From NCBI RefSeq assembly GCF_900637685.1, contig NZ_LR134388.1, forward strand, positions 3,561,001-3,625,000: DNA of 64,000 nt, in the 5' to 3' direction. Below the pieces are notes generated by a model that worked only from the letters and a program-made list of their open reading frames with translations, was not told the DNA's origin and made no database searches. Position numbers and translations under genes: made by a program. The number at the start of each line of letters is the position of its first letter. Position 1 is the first letter of the stretch. This document shows, piece by piece, positions 29,798 through 40,321 of the stretch. The stretch is from Legionella sainthelensi. GTDB lineage: Bacteria > Pseudomonadota > Gammaproteobacteria > Legionellales > Legionellaceae.

Positions 29798-30979
29798 TTA
29801 AAGAGTATTTGTATAATCAGAAACAATTTGCTTCTCAATATCAGTTTTGGTTGTTGGAGCAGACCAAAATAATTGTTTCAAAAATCGTGTCAAACAATCA
29901 TCATTCCCTTTAGACGACTTTTCTTTAGTTGCTGTAATTTCTTGCACTTTTTCAACTAGAGTATCCTGTTGCGGTGGAAGATTAATAACAACTTCATCGT
30001 CCATCTCTTTTACGTCAAAGCTTTCTTGATCTTTATTATCCTTTATCGCTTTCTGTTGATACCAATTAGGAGTATCCACAGTTCTTAACGCCTCATAACA
30101 TCCTTCTACTGAAAATCCAGCCTGCCCCGTTTTCTTGGCATCGCCCTCTTGACCATCTACTTGAAGAAAGCCAATAAGCTTTTGTGCTCTTTCAACTCGA
30201 CTTTTCTCAATGCCCAAATGAGGCCATTCTGTAGAGTCGATATAAGGAACTCCTTCACCTGTAGCAGCAAACAGCCCTCTTGCAAAATGAAGAATATCCA
30301 AACCATCATCGTGCCCAAACAAATCAATCAGTGTAGGCACAATTCCCCGACTGCCTTGTGAGTGGCCTATAAATACCTCAACAGGGCTTTTGCAGCGCAT
30401 TAAATCAATCATATGAGAGAGATGAATGAGGTAACCCTCAGCCGTAGAATCAAAATAATCTCCTTCACGATCCTCAATGCAACGAGCATATAATTCAATT
30501 TCCTTCTCAGAAAATAAATGAGTCAAATGATAGCGAGCGTATGATTCAAAATGTTTCGCACCATAACGATGATAACGATGATAAGCATCTCCATAGGATG
30601 CTTCACTTGCACGACCGGCTACAAAAAACAATTGTGCAATATTCAGCTTTTTAAGATCTAAAGGTGTTAGATCCGCAATAGTGCGCCCATCGTGACAAAT
30701 ATGCGGCTCAAGCTGTCTTTGTGCAGATTCATACATTAATTGACTGTACATCAGTGTACGCATCGTATGCGCAAGTCCATGAATAGGTCGATGGAGTGTC
30801 TTACCGTCTACTTGAATGGAACGTTGTAAATTATGTCCATCGCCAAGCGCTCTAGTGGCTGTAGGATTCTTATAATTGAACTCCCATTCTGGACCTACTT
30901 CAGTATAAGGTTGCGACAACAGGTTTTCATAAACATATTCAGCTACTTGCAGTACTTCGGGATCAAGGGTTATGGGCAT
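29798..30979 (-). CDS. dupA/dupB: Stand-alone SidE-type phosphodiesterase (DupA/DupB-like PR-ubiquitin deubiquitinase)
   Basis: 393 residues. Residues 1-270 are a SidE-type phosphodiesterase domain with H67 and H71 (HGLAHT), E126 (GRASEASYG) and H189 (LSHMIDLM). These are the same residue numbers reported for DupA/DupB (H67, E126, H189). Those enzymes remove phosphoribosyl-linked ubiquitin from host proteins, reversing SidE. The C-terminal 100 residues are polar and variable. No deubiquitinase or mART domain is present, so it is not a truncated ligase. Heads the two-gene operon with sidJ; a sigma-70-type promoter lies at 31014-31042. Confidence 0.94.
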   Translation of the reverse strand: MPITLDPEVLQVAEYVYENLLSQPYTEVGPEWEFNYKNPTATRALGDGHNLQRSIQVDGKTLHRPIHGLAHTMRTLMYSQLMYESAQRQLEPHICHDGRTIADLTPLDLKKLNIAQLFFVAGRASEASYGDAYHRYHRYGAKHFESYARYHLTHLFSEKEIELYARCIEDREGDYFDSTAEGYLIHLSHMIDLMRCKSPVEVFIGHSQGSRGIVPTLIDLFGHDDGLDILHFARGLFAATGEGVPYIDSTEWPHLGIEKSRVERAQKLIGFLQVDGQEGDAKKTGQAGFSVEGCYEALRTVDTPNWYQQKAIKDNKDQESFDVKEMDDEVVINLPPQQDTLVEKVQEITATKEKSSKGNDDCLTRFLKQLFWSAPTTKTDIEKQIVSDYTNTL

Positions 30980-31013
30980 TTAGGCATCCTTATATCTAAG
31001 CAGAATCTTCAAT

Positions 31014-31042
31014 ATCTTACAATAAGAGCAATTATTATTCAA
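31014..31042 (-). promoter_or_regulatory. Sigma-70-type promoter of the dup-sidJ operon
   Basis: On the minus strand TTGAAT (31042-31037) and TAAGAT (31019-31014) are separated by 17 bases, ending 35 bases before the ATG. No tandem CTTAA box is seen here, unlike the neighbouring effector genes. Confidence 0.55.
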
Positions 31043-31183
31043 TATGAAAATACATTTATTATTTTTTGAAAAAAAAAACCATATAAATGAAAATAATTTC
31101 AATTTATATAAATAACATTTATTTTTACTGAAGGCTATCTTAATTTTTAGCCAAGAAAGACTTTTTTAAATCATTACGTGTTT

Positions 31184-31216
31184 CTTAATATCAACTTAAT
31201 ATATGAAAGTTATACT
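31184..31216 (+). promoter_or_regulatory. PmrA-like box and -10 of the 995-residue gene
   Basis: CTTAATATC (31184-31192), two bases, then CTTAATATA (31195-31203) is a near-perfect tandem PmrA operator. TATACT at 31211 starts 16 bases after the second half-site. It is the best match of the four in the window. Confidence 0.8.
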
Positions 31217-31251
31217 ATTAGCGATAAAACCGTTGATTGTGAGCGACTAAC

Positions 31252-34239
31252 ATGCCAAAACACTTAAAATTTAAAGAACCAGATTCTTGTAACTATGTAT
31301 ATGTTGACAGCCAAAACAAAGTGCATTTAATGATGCCCATTGTTGGAGGAGATGGTGTTGGAACTGATAATACATGCGAAACAGGGCTTGAATTAAGATG
31401 TTTTTTTCATGGTTTCTTTGAAGAGGGGATACAAAGAAAATCAGCTATAGAAGAGCTTACAGATTATAAAAAACAACTCGAAGAAGATATTTTGGCTATT
31501 GAGATGCAAAAGGAACTATCGCCATTAGCCTATAAAGACCTTCAGAATGAGAAAAAACATCGCCTTGTCCAAATCGAAGAATACATCAAATTAGTTGAAA
31601 CAATAAAACAAAAATATGACACCGATGGCAAAATAGCAGGGCTGAATAAAAAATTTGCTCCAGAACTCCCTGTTGGGGTCTGTAAGGTAGTTGACAACTC
31701 GAAAAATGCTTTTGCAGTTCGTTTATCTCCAGATGATCCTGACTCGTTTACACGTTTTGATAAACCCCTATTTAGTTTAAAAAGAAACCAATCCAAATAT
31801 GAAAGACATCTAGGTGGTTTTAAACGCATTACTGAAGGCTTTGGACATCAATTTCGAACTCAAAGTTTAGAAAAAATAAAAGCAACTAATAAGTTAGTTA
31901 ATACAAAAACCCCCCGAGAACAACTCGTAGAAAAAGTTTTAGCCCAGGTGGAAGATGCTCAAAATTTTAAAGTATTAGACAATGAAGTAAATTTTAATAA
32001 ATTAAAACAGCTTGTAGAAAAAGAGCTACTTGAAATTAAAATAGATATCACTGTAAACGCTAAAAGAGGTATTAATGGCGAGGCAGCAAATATCAATTTA
32101 GCATTCGTTGGTGGCGTTTTACTTGCAGATGAAGAGACACAATTAAAAGAATGGGTTGAATCGCTTGTTGATAACATCACTGAACCTGAACAATGGGACA
32201 ATCTAGAAACCAAAGCCAACACTTTCTTTGAAAAACCTGATCCAGACTACGATCAAATTAAAAAGGATGGCAAAGACAATGGCGAGGCAAGAGCCGAACT
32301 AGAAAAAGAGAGATTCATAGGCTACATGAGTATAAAAACTCAGTTCTTATTGGGACAGATTAATATTTATTGTAAATCACATGGATTATCTGATCAGAAT
32401 TTTGGTGCGTTCTTTGACTCTGATCCCCATGCTGCAAAAGTTTCCGAACTTATAATAGATGCCCTTGGTAAAAGTGATGCCGTAGAACCTATTTTATTTA
32501 AATACATCAATGAAAATAAGGATGCTCTTGGTTTAAGCGAGCCCTTAACAGAAGAACATCAAAAAAGAATACTTGATAAATTTGTTTTGGACTATAACGA
32601 AATAAAATCTTCGCCGCATTTTGATGAATTTTTTCTATTGGATCAAAGCAAATCAGACAATGTATATTCACATTTAAGAAGAATAAGTTGCCATTTTTTA
32701 GATTTCTTTGTGCAACAGACGAATGAGGAATGTCCCTTACCTAAAGAATTTGAAAATTATTCAAAAGCACTCCAGCTAGAATCTCCGTCTGCTAAATTAG
32801 CTCATAAAAATAATATTGTTGTTAATGGACATAATTTTATTGAGAAATTCAAATTAGATGTTTTACAAGTATTGGATAAAGAACCAGAAAAATTAGTAGA
32901 CTTCTTAATTGCAAAATCGCCTTCTAATGTACCCAATTACTCAATGCTTTCATTAGATTCACAAAACGTCATTGCCTTTAGCAAGCATTGGCCTATGATT
33001 GAAAAGCAAATAAAAGCCTCAGAAAATATCCTTCAGCCCGAGAAAAACTATCTTACCCGATTACTTTCTCCTGAGAATGTCGCTAAAGAAAACAGGCTTG
33101 TCATAACTTGGGAAAAACATTCGAAAAAATCACTTGTCGATATCGAGTTAGGTAAAATTGCAAAAGGATTGGACGATACAGTCACAAATTACAACAACAG
33201 ACAGGGTGAAGGCGGAGGCCATAGATTCCTTAAATGGTTCAAACAAAATACTGCGCGAAAACAACAGTGTGAAGATTTACTAAAAATCTCTACTGAGATA
33301 AAAAAACTTCTTTCCAATAATGAAATATCCAAAGAAGACGTGTTGGATAAAATACTCAAATCGATCAGTGTGTTAGATCGCATTGACAGGGAAATCTCAG
33401 GAGAAAGAAATTGGATGAAGAGTGGCCTGCAAATGAAAATTCGTTCTTTTCGTACTGAGTTACAAGTATTGTGTGATTCCAAACTTAATTTTGAATCCGA
33501 TAAAATACAGAGTGAAATTTCCAGGGAAATTGATAAGCAACTAGCACAAATAGAAAATGAAGAAGTTAGAGCAATAGTCAAGGATTTGCCTGCTTATTGT
33601 TATGCAGATTCAGCGATTAATTTTTTCAAAACTCTGTCTTCTCAAGAAGCGACCAAGGTGGCAAGTTATATCCATCTTCATTATCTTGATTTTAACAGTG
33701 GTTTGAATAAAGACACCCTCTTATCTCAAGAGATTCCAAATTTCTTCAAAATGGAGAATCAAAAGTTATTGGATCAATTAAAAGAAGAGAAGATTATTCC
33801 TCAAGAAGCATACCAAAATATCAGTGCATTAGTGGATAAAATTCGTCCAGAATTCTTTACCAGAAACAACATAATGGTATGGTCCACTGATCTTGAGGTA
33901 CTGGAGAATTCGAAGCACAGTGACTTGCTTATTAAAGTAGCAAATTCTATAGCCGTTATTGCTGCGGGGGAAATCTCGGTTAAAGGAAAATTAACTGAAC
34001 TTAAAGCTCTTTCCTCTCAATTAGAAACAGTTAAAGATCGCGATAGTTTGCCCGTAACAGTACAAGAAAAGCTTGCCCAATTTGAAAATACGACTTTAAA
34101 GGAAGCGATTAGCAAAGCCGAAGTATCTTCAACGTTGACAAGCTCAATAACAGAACAAAACTCTACGATGAGTAGCAGCATAAGCGATACTAGTTACGAA
34201 GAAACTCCGCAAGCAAGCTTAACAAGCCAAATAATATAG
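31252..34239 (+). CDS. Large unknown protein, PmrA-regulated effector candidate
   Basis: 995 residues, soluble, rich in Glu and Lys, largely helical with coiled-coil stretches near 65-115, 700-790 and 930-960. The N terminus has a Gly-rich segment (MPIVGGDGVGTDN) then ETGLELRCFFHGFF. No catalytic motif or known domain could be recognised. The last 40 residues are rich in Ser and Thr and end in SQII, compatible with a C-terminal Dot/Icm signal. It is divergent from the dup-sidJ operon and has its own PmrA-like promoter. The effector role is inference from promoter, position and tail. Confidence 0.85.
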   Translation: MPKHLKFKEPDSCNYVYVDSQNKVHLMMPIVGGDGVGTDNTCETGLELRCFFHGFFEEGIQRKSAIEELTDYKKQLEEDILAIEMQKELSPLAYKDLQNEKKHRLVQIEEYIKLVETIKQKYDTDGKIAGLNKKFAPELPVGVCKVVDNSKNAFAVRLSPDDPDSFTRFDKPLFSLKRNQSKYERHLGGFKRITEGFGHQFRTQSLEKIKATNKLVNTKTPREQLVEKVLAQVEDAQNFKVLDNEVNFNKLKQLVEKELLEIKIDITVNAKRGINGEAANINLAFVGGVLLADEETQLKEWVESLVDNITEPEQWDNLETKANTFFEKPDPDYDQIKKDGKDNGEARAELEKERFIGYMSIKTQFLLGQINIYCKSHGLSDQNFGAFFDSDPHAAKVSELIIDALGKSDAVEPILFKYINENKDALGLSEPLTEEHQKRILDKFVLDYNEIKSSPHFDEFFLLDQSKSDNVYSHLRRISCHFLDFFVQQTNEECPLPKEFENYSKALQLESPSAKLAHKNNIVVNGHNFIEKFKLDVLQVLDKEPEKLVDFLIAKSPSNVPNYSMLSLDSQNVIAFSKHWPMIEKQIKASENILQPEKNYLTRLLSPENVAKENRLVITWEKHSKKSLVDIELGKIAKGLDDTVTNYNNRQGEGGGHRFLKWFKQNTARKQQCEDLLKISTEIKKLLSNNEISKEDVLDKILKSISVLDRIDREISGERNWMKSGLQMKIRSFRTELQVLCDSKLNFESDKIQSEISREIDKQLAQIENEEVRAIVKDLPAYCYADSAINFFKTLSSQEATKVASYIHLHYLDFNSGLNKDTLLSQEIPNFFKMENQKLLDQLKEEKIIPQEAYQNISALVDKIRPEFFTRNNIMVWSTDLEVLENSKHSDLLIKVANSIAVIAAGEISVKGKLTELKALSSQLETVKDRDSLPVTVQEKLAQFENTTLKEAISKAEVSSTLTSSITEQNSTMSSSISDTSYEETPQASLTSQII

Positions 34240-34413
34240 CGGAACTAAGTCAGGTTTGCTGTACCCGTCAAGTTTGGACTCTGTTTTATTCATTTTTACA
34301 AGAATGAAACAGAATCCGAACGAGGTAGACGCAAACCTGTTTTATTCGCTTTCAATTTCATAATTATTTCTCGATTAGAAAGAAAACTGGTTTACTTACT
34401 TTGACGAGTTCCG
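34240..34413. terminator. Nested inverted repeats between convergent genes
   Basis: Three concentric pairings: 34240-34246 (CGGAACT) with 34407-34413, 34251-34259 (CAGGTTTGC) with 34331-34339, and a 20-bp inner stem 34272-34291 with 34302-34321 (two wobbles, one mismatch, 10-nt loop). The stop codons of two convergent genes flank it, so it may stop both transcripts; the size and nesting are more than a simple terminator needs. Confidence 0.5.
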
Positions 34414-34461
34414 TCCTTAACTTAAATACTTACATAACTAAAGCGTAAGCCACAACATGAG

Positions 34462-34914
34462 CTAACGAAATAGGCATGTTTTTTGTGATTCATGACAAGT
34501 CCAATTACCCGGATAACTCCCTTTTTCCCAATTGTTTCCTGTTCGAATGTATTGTGTTGACTTGATTTGGATGAGGCCGATTTGATTGAACATATTACTA
34601 AACAATTTGTAATTACACCCAACGATTCCCATTCGTGCGGAAGAAAAAGCATAATTCCATCGAACATCATTGGCTTGTTCATTGCGAGCACATTGACGTC
34701 CGTTAACACTGTCTCCCATTAATTCCCAGTATGGGTCGTTAGGAGCAATCGCTATTTGCCATGTGCCATTGTGACAAAATGCTTCTATATTTAAATCTGG
34801 GCAATGTGTGTTTGCATAAGATACACTAGCAAAAACAAGCCCACCTAGAGCAACCCCCAAATTTTTTTTAATAGTACGGTAATGCTTGATTAGTAATTCT
34901 TGCGATCCTTCCAT
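34462..34914 (-). CDS. Small secreted Cys-rich protein of unknown function
   Basis: 150 residues. A basic start and hydrophobic helix (LGVALGGLVFASVSYA) form a signal peptide, cleaved before NTHC. The mature part, about 115 residues, has six Cys that could form three disulfides, and several Trp. No family is certain; it resembles short secreted Legionella proteins of the DUF3757 kind. GGAGAAG precedes the ATG. Confidence 0.65.
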   Translation of the reverse strand: MEGSQELLIKHYRTIKKNLGVALGGLVFASVSYANTHCPDLNIEAFCHNGTWQIAIAPNDPYWELMGDSVNGRQCARNEQANDVRWNYAFSSARMGIVGCNYKLFSNMFNQIGLIQIKSTQYIRTGNNWEKGSYPGNWTCHESQKTCLFR

Positions 34915-35016
34915 CTACTTCTCCAATATGATGAATAAAAATGAATAAAATCATATTATTAAATTTATTCTAATGGAAGATAACCGATTAGACTCTAATT
35001 GAAAAGATAAAGGTCT

Positions 35017-36299
<1,283 letters not shown>

Positions 36300-36333
36300 T
36301 TAAGGAATTAACTTTAAGAAATTAATTCCTTAA
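36300..36333 (-). terminator. Hairpin after the 299-residue secreted-protein gene
   Basis: TTAAGGAATTAA (36300-36311) and TTAATTCCTTAA (36322-36333) form a perfect 12-bp stem with a 10-nt loop, 15 bases after the stop of the minus-strand gene. No U tract follows. Confidence 0.5.
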
Positions 36334-36348
36334 TTCAAATAAATTATT

Positions 36349-37248
36349 TTATCGTTGGTGCTGAAAAAATAGGTGCTTATCACCATAGTTTGACGCTAAT
36401 AACTGGCTTTCCAGCATTAATGTTCCTACATGATATTCTGTTCCTTGGTATTCTCCAAATACTTCATAAATTGGTCCCATAGGCACTTGTAAAAAAGAAG
36501 TTCTGAAATCTTCGCGTGAATTTTCAGGAATCAAATCTTTGACCACGCCTGTAGGCCTGAAATAAATGCGTTCCGGGAATACTGGAATACTATCTATTCT
36601 CCCCTCACTTGTCCAAGCAGCCAAATGCCATAAAGGAAGATTATTTGCAGGATCACGAGTCCATTCAAATATTTTCTCAATAGCCGACAAGGTCCAGCTT
36701 GTTGGATGCGGGATGTGATTTGAAAAATCTTTAGCAAAATAATTCCAATTTCCTTGTTGTCCTTCAAGCAAATTCATCACCTGTAAATTGAGTGAAGGAT
36801 GATTCGAGACTAAGATTTTAATCGCCATGCCAGGGATATAGTTATCATCCGCAGGAGGTGTGGCTAGAGAAAGACGTGCTATACCAATGCCTCCAGTTTG
36901 ATAAATTCCAGTGAATGGATGACCTGCGGCGGCAATAAAAGCGATTTTCCCTACTGAACCATTGGCATGAATGATTTTTACTCGTCCCTCAGGCAACTCA
37001 TCGCCTGTATGATCAAAAGTAGGTTTTAAATTAAATAGGCCTTTAAGTTTTGCCAGTACTTCATTGAAACTATTCCCTGTAAGTTGCGGCAATGGATCTT
37101 CTTCATGACTCGTAACAATTTCATTCCATAATAAATCCCTTTTCTCTTCAGAAGACAAGTTCTGATAATTGCAGGGTAACTGAGCATACAAACTAAAACT
37201 CATAAGACTGAGAAACCCGCTAAGAATTAAAGCCCAACAACGTTGCAT
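36349..37248 (-). CDS. Exported protein of unknown function, possible catalase-like fold
   Basis: 299 residues from ATG 37248, which has AAGGAG 7 nt upstream; the open frame reaches 37326 but lacks a ribosome site there. Residues 1-23 are a signal peptide ending SLYA-Q. The mature part contains GIGIARLSLA followed by PGMAIKILVSN and LQVMNLL, an order that recalls the heme-contacting strands of catalase-related proteins, but the usual catalytic His is not evident. Function unknown. Confidence 0.72.
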   Translation of the reverse strand: MQRCWALILSGFLSLMSFSLYAQLPCNYQNLSSEEKRDLLWNEIVTSHEEDPLPQLTGNSFNEVLAKLKGLFNLKPTFDHTGDELPEGRVKIIHANGSVGKIAFIAAAGHPFTGIYQTGGIGIARLSLATPPADDNYIPGMAIKILVSNHPSLNLQVMNLLEGQQGNWNYFAKDFSNHIPHPTSWTLSAIEKIFEWTRDPANNLPLWHLAAWTSEGRIDSIPVFPERIYFRPTGVVKDLIPENSREDFRTSFLQVPMGPIYEVFGEYQGTEYHVGTLMLESQLLASNYGDKHLFFQHQR

Positions 37249-37548
37249 TAAAACTCTCCTTGTTATTAAAGATATTTTTTGCAAGGGTATACGAAATAAA
37301 TAAGCATTGCCAGAATTTGTTGACAATTCATACTGTTCTCTTATGTACCGAAATCAAACAGTCTAAGTCTAGTGAAACCTTTGCACAGCTTGATATCACA
37401 CCTCAATCGCTACATGGAGTAGCGATCATCAATAGAGCCTGTACTTTTTGAAGTCTTGTATACAAATCCCATAAAGTTAGGTATAAAAGATCGGAGCTAA
37501 ATCATAGAATGCGAACAATCATTTTTAATCAGATTTATGCAAACAAGA
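37249..37548. other. Intergenic region with a small hairpin
   Basis: 300 bases upstream of the secreted protein and downstream of the beta-lactamase gene. ATCGCTAC (37406-37413) pairs with GTAGCGAT (37419-37426) around 5 nt. A possible promoter for the secreted protein (TTGTCA, 18 bases, TATTTA on the minus strand) lies near 37294-37323. No gene seen. Confidence 0.35.
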
Positions 37549-38628
37549 TTATGCATTCTTCATAAAGTGATCGTAAATAGCCCTGCTCGCCAATGCTATC
37601 GCCCGACTTCTTGGATAATCACTGGCTGATTGAGATTTAACATAAACAGCAAGCGCGATATGCCCTTTATTATTAGGTAATGTAATAATTCCAACATCAC
37701 TCACAAAACGATAAAGATTCTTAGAGCCTGGATATCTTAAATAATCTTGTTCATAGATAGACCAAGTTCCTGTTTTATGTGCTACTTTTACATGCGGAGG
37801 CAGTAATCCTTTAATTCTACTTCTTCCTGTTCGACATTTTTCCATAATATCAATCAGTAATTTAGTATTTGATTCCGAAAGAGCTTGCTTTTTGTATAGT
37901 TTTACGAGCAATTTCGCCATATCATCAGATGTAGTCGTATCACGTGTATCATTTTGGAAACGTTGCCAAGCTAATTTTTTTTCTTTCAAGGGAACTTGAT
38001 TAAATATTTTTTGCCATGAAAACACCGGTTGTGGTTTTTTTAAATAGGAATGATTCACATGATTGGTATCCAAAAACATTTCCAATATGGAACGGTTTAC
38101 AAAAATATTTTTAAAGCCCAGTGCGCTCATGCGACTTGCAACATATTTGGGCCCATTCGTTACTTTCAATATAGTATCACTTGCACTGTTATCACTGTTT
38201 CTCATCATGTGAATGAGCACTTGTTTCAAAGACATGTTCAGTTTTTTCTTTTCAAACAAATGATGCAAAGAGCCAGAACCTGGTACAGAATTTTTTGTGT
38301 CCATTTTAATAACACGATCTAAAGAATCTTTATTTTCATCGACACGGTGCAAAAAAGCTAATGCTATCGGTAACTTAACGGTGCTCGCCATAAAAAAACG
38401 TTGATTACTGTTGTGAGAAATCACTTTATTTTTCTCGATATGAATAGCAGTAATTCCCATTACAGTGCGTGAATTTTTTTCAATAGCATCAATTCTTTGC
38501 GAAAGTTCCAGATCACTATTATGAGCTGCAAAGCCATTCAGTGAATAAACTACACCAAAAAAAATCCACTGTAAGCTACTTTTTAGCTTAGAGGCATCTA
38601 CAAATTGCGTTAATAATTTTATTTTCAT
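37549..38628 (-). CDS. Class A beta-lactamase-like serine hydrolase
   Basis: 359 residues with a signal peptide (hydrophobic stretch 19-34, cleaved near FAA). Class A motifs: S82-T-V-K85, S145-D-N147, K285-T-G287 and TTTSDDM at 231. The omega loop is unusual: between R179 and TTT231 there are about 50 residues, some 30 more than in TEM-type enzymes, and no E-x-x-L-N is evident; E183 may be the general base. It could be a true penicillinase or a related peptidoglycan-directed hydrolase. It follows, 37 bases on, a monooxygenase and a pair of cell-wall enzymes on the same strand. Confidence 0.85.
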   Translation of the reverse strand: MKIKLLTQFVDASKLKSSLQWIFFGVVYSLNGFAAHNSDLELSQRIDAIEKNSRTVMGITAIHIEKNKVISHNSNQRFFMASTVKLPIALAFLHRVDENKDSLDRVIKMDTKNSVPGSGSLHHLFEKKKLNMSLKQVLIHMMRNSDNSASDTILKVTNGPKYVASRMSALGFKNIFVNRSILEMFLDTNHVNHSYLKKPQPVFSWQKIFNQVPLKEKKLAWQRFQNDTRDTTTSDDMAKLLVKLYKKQALSESNTKLLIDIMEKCRTGRSRIKGLLPPHVKVAHKTGTWSIYEQDYLRYPGSKNLYRFVSDVGIITLPNNKGHIALAVYVKSQSASDYPRSRAIALASRAIYDHFMKNA

Positions 38629-38665
38629 AAAGTATTAATCCATTATTCATTATTATTTTTTAATC

Positions 38666-40273
38666 TCATTTGAAATAACTGTTTTCCATATAGTGCAATA
38701 ATTCATCCTTATCTACAGGCTCTTGAGTTAACCCCAAATATTTATCTGGCCTTATCAATACCGCAATACTTTGATTGATTGAAAAATGGCGGTGCATTTT
38801 TTGATTGTCATCAATAAACAGGGATATATCATCAGAAGAAACGAGTGTTTCAGATTGGGAAACTATAATATGCGCTTTGATCAATCCATCAAATCGTTGT
38901 TCGAATACTTTAGCGATTTCAATCAAAAAAGTGAGTTGATTTCCAGTCATTCCAGTAAATAACAATAAATGATGCATTGTTCCTTGAGTGATTTGATGCA
39001 GCTCATTTTTTTCTTTAGTTTTAGCATCAATTAGAGAGAAATTATTAAGAAACTCCCCTACTTTGAAGTTCGTTTTTTTACCTAAAGCTTTTACTATGGG
39101 GCTATTGGAGTAACTTACTGATAATTCAGCAAGATCATAAAGTATTGCGTTTTTAATAAAATCAAAAGAAGTAGCTATATGCATGATAAAATTACGTAAA
39201 TAAATAAGCATCGGATTTTTTATCATAATCATATAAGTCATTAGTCCTGTCTTTTTTAATACGGTAGCAGCAATAGGATGGCGTTCACTATGATAACTAT
39301 CCAACAAATAATCTTTGGCGAATCCTTTATGAACTAGAGCCAATTTCCAAGACAAGTTATAAATGTCTTGCAACCCTGTATTCAATCCTTGTCCCCCCAT
39401 TGGACTATGGACATGAGCAGCATCCCCCGCAAAAAACACCCGCCCATAACGATATTTTTGGATTTGTTTGTGATCAATTCCAAATGAACTAATCCACAGT
39501 GGATTAGATAAAATTGCTTTATCAGAGCATCGTACTTTAAAAGCTTTATCTATATCCTCCATAGAAGGTGCTTCATGCATTATTTTTTCTGGCGCAGTCA
39601 TAACAACGCGATAGCGTTTCTCGCCCATTGGGAAACAAGCCAGAGGACCTTTGTCACTCACATAAAGAATTAATTTATTTTCGGGTAATTCCCAATCAAT
39701 CATTAAATCAGCAAGCCACCAAGTTTGTGGAATAGAAGCACCGATGAATTCAGCATGAACAAGCTTTCTTAACGTGCTGTGTGACCCATCGCAAGCGATG
39801 ACCCAGCTTGATTGAATCGTTTCGCTTTGTCCGTTGGCACGTTTTAAAGTCGACACGATATGGTTTGATGTTTCCTCTATTGCAGTAAGCTCGGTCTGCC
39901 ACTCAACATTAAGTCCCTTATCAATTAATCCTTTATAAAAAATTCGCTCTGTTTTATCTTGGGGAAGATCAATAAGGAAGTGGTGATCGGCATCAAGATT
40001 AGCAAAAGTTGCGTCAATGAGCTCTTTGCCTTTAGATTTAAATAGAACGCCGTCAACCTTGAGCCCTTTATCGAAAATTTCACTAAGAAAGCCACAATCA
40101 CTCAGAAGATCAAGTGTTCGAATATGAAGAGCTAGTGCCTTGGATTTATCACTAAGCTGTGCCTTTTTATCAATTATTCGACAACTTAATCCTTGACGAG
40201 TTAACTCATTGGCGCAAAATAAACCAACCGGCCCAGCACCCACTATAAGCACATCGAATAACTGATCAGACAT
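38666..40273 (-). CDS. FAD-dependent aromatic-type monooxygenase
   Basis: 535 residues. The N-terminal VLIVGAGPVGLFCANEL binds FAD, DGSHSTLRK is the second dinucleotide motif, and GRVFFAGDAAHVHSP with GGQGLNTGLQD is the PheA/TfdB (FAD_binding_3) signature. The C-terminal 150 residues look like the thioredoxin-like domain of this family. Substrate unknown; relatives hydroxylate phenolics or polyketides. The frame allows a GTG two codons upstream, but GGAG is best placed for ATG 40273. Lies between amidase and beta-lactamase genes with short gaps. Confidence 0.88.
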   Translation of the reverse strand: MSDQLFDVLIVGAGPVGLFCANELTRQGLSCRIIDKKAQLSDKSKALALHIRTLDLLSDCGFLSEIFDKGLKVDGVLFKSKGKELIDATFANLDADHHFLIDLPQDKTERIFYKGLIDKGLNVEWQTELTAIEETSNHIVSTLKRANGQSETIQSSWVIACDGSHSTLRKLVHAEFIGASIPQTWWLADLMIDWELPENKLILYVSDKGPLACFPMGEKRYRVVMTAPEKIMHEAPSMEDIDKAFKVRCSDKAILSNPLWISSFGIDHKQIQKYRYGRVFFAGDAAHVHSPMGGQGLNTGLQDIYNLSWKLALVHKGFAKDYLLDSYHSERHPIAATVLKKTGLMTYMIMIKNPMLIYLRNFIMHIATSFDFIKNAILYDLAELSVSYSNSPIVKALGKKTNFKVGEFLNNFSLIDAKTKEKNELHQITQGTMHHLLLFTGMTGNQLTFLIEIAKVFEQRFDGLIKAHIIVSQSETLVSSDDISLFIDDNQKMHRHFSINQSIAVLIRPDKYLGLTQEPVDKDELLHYMENSYFK

Positions 40274-40321
40274 ATTCACTCCATGTTCATTAAGATTTTA
40301 GGATCAACCACTAGCCTATAT

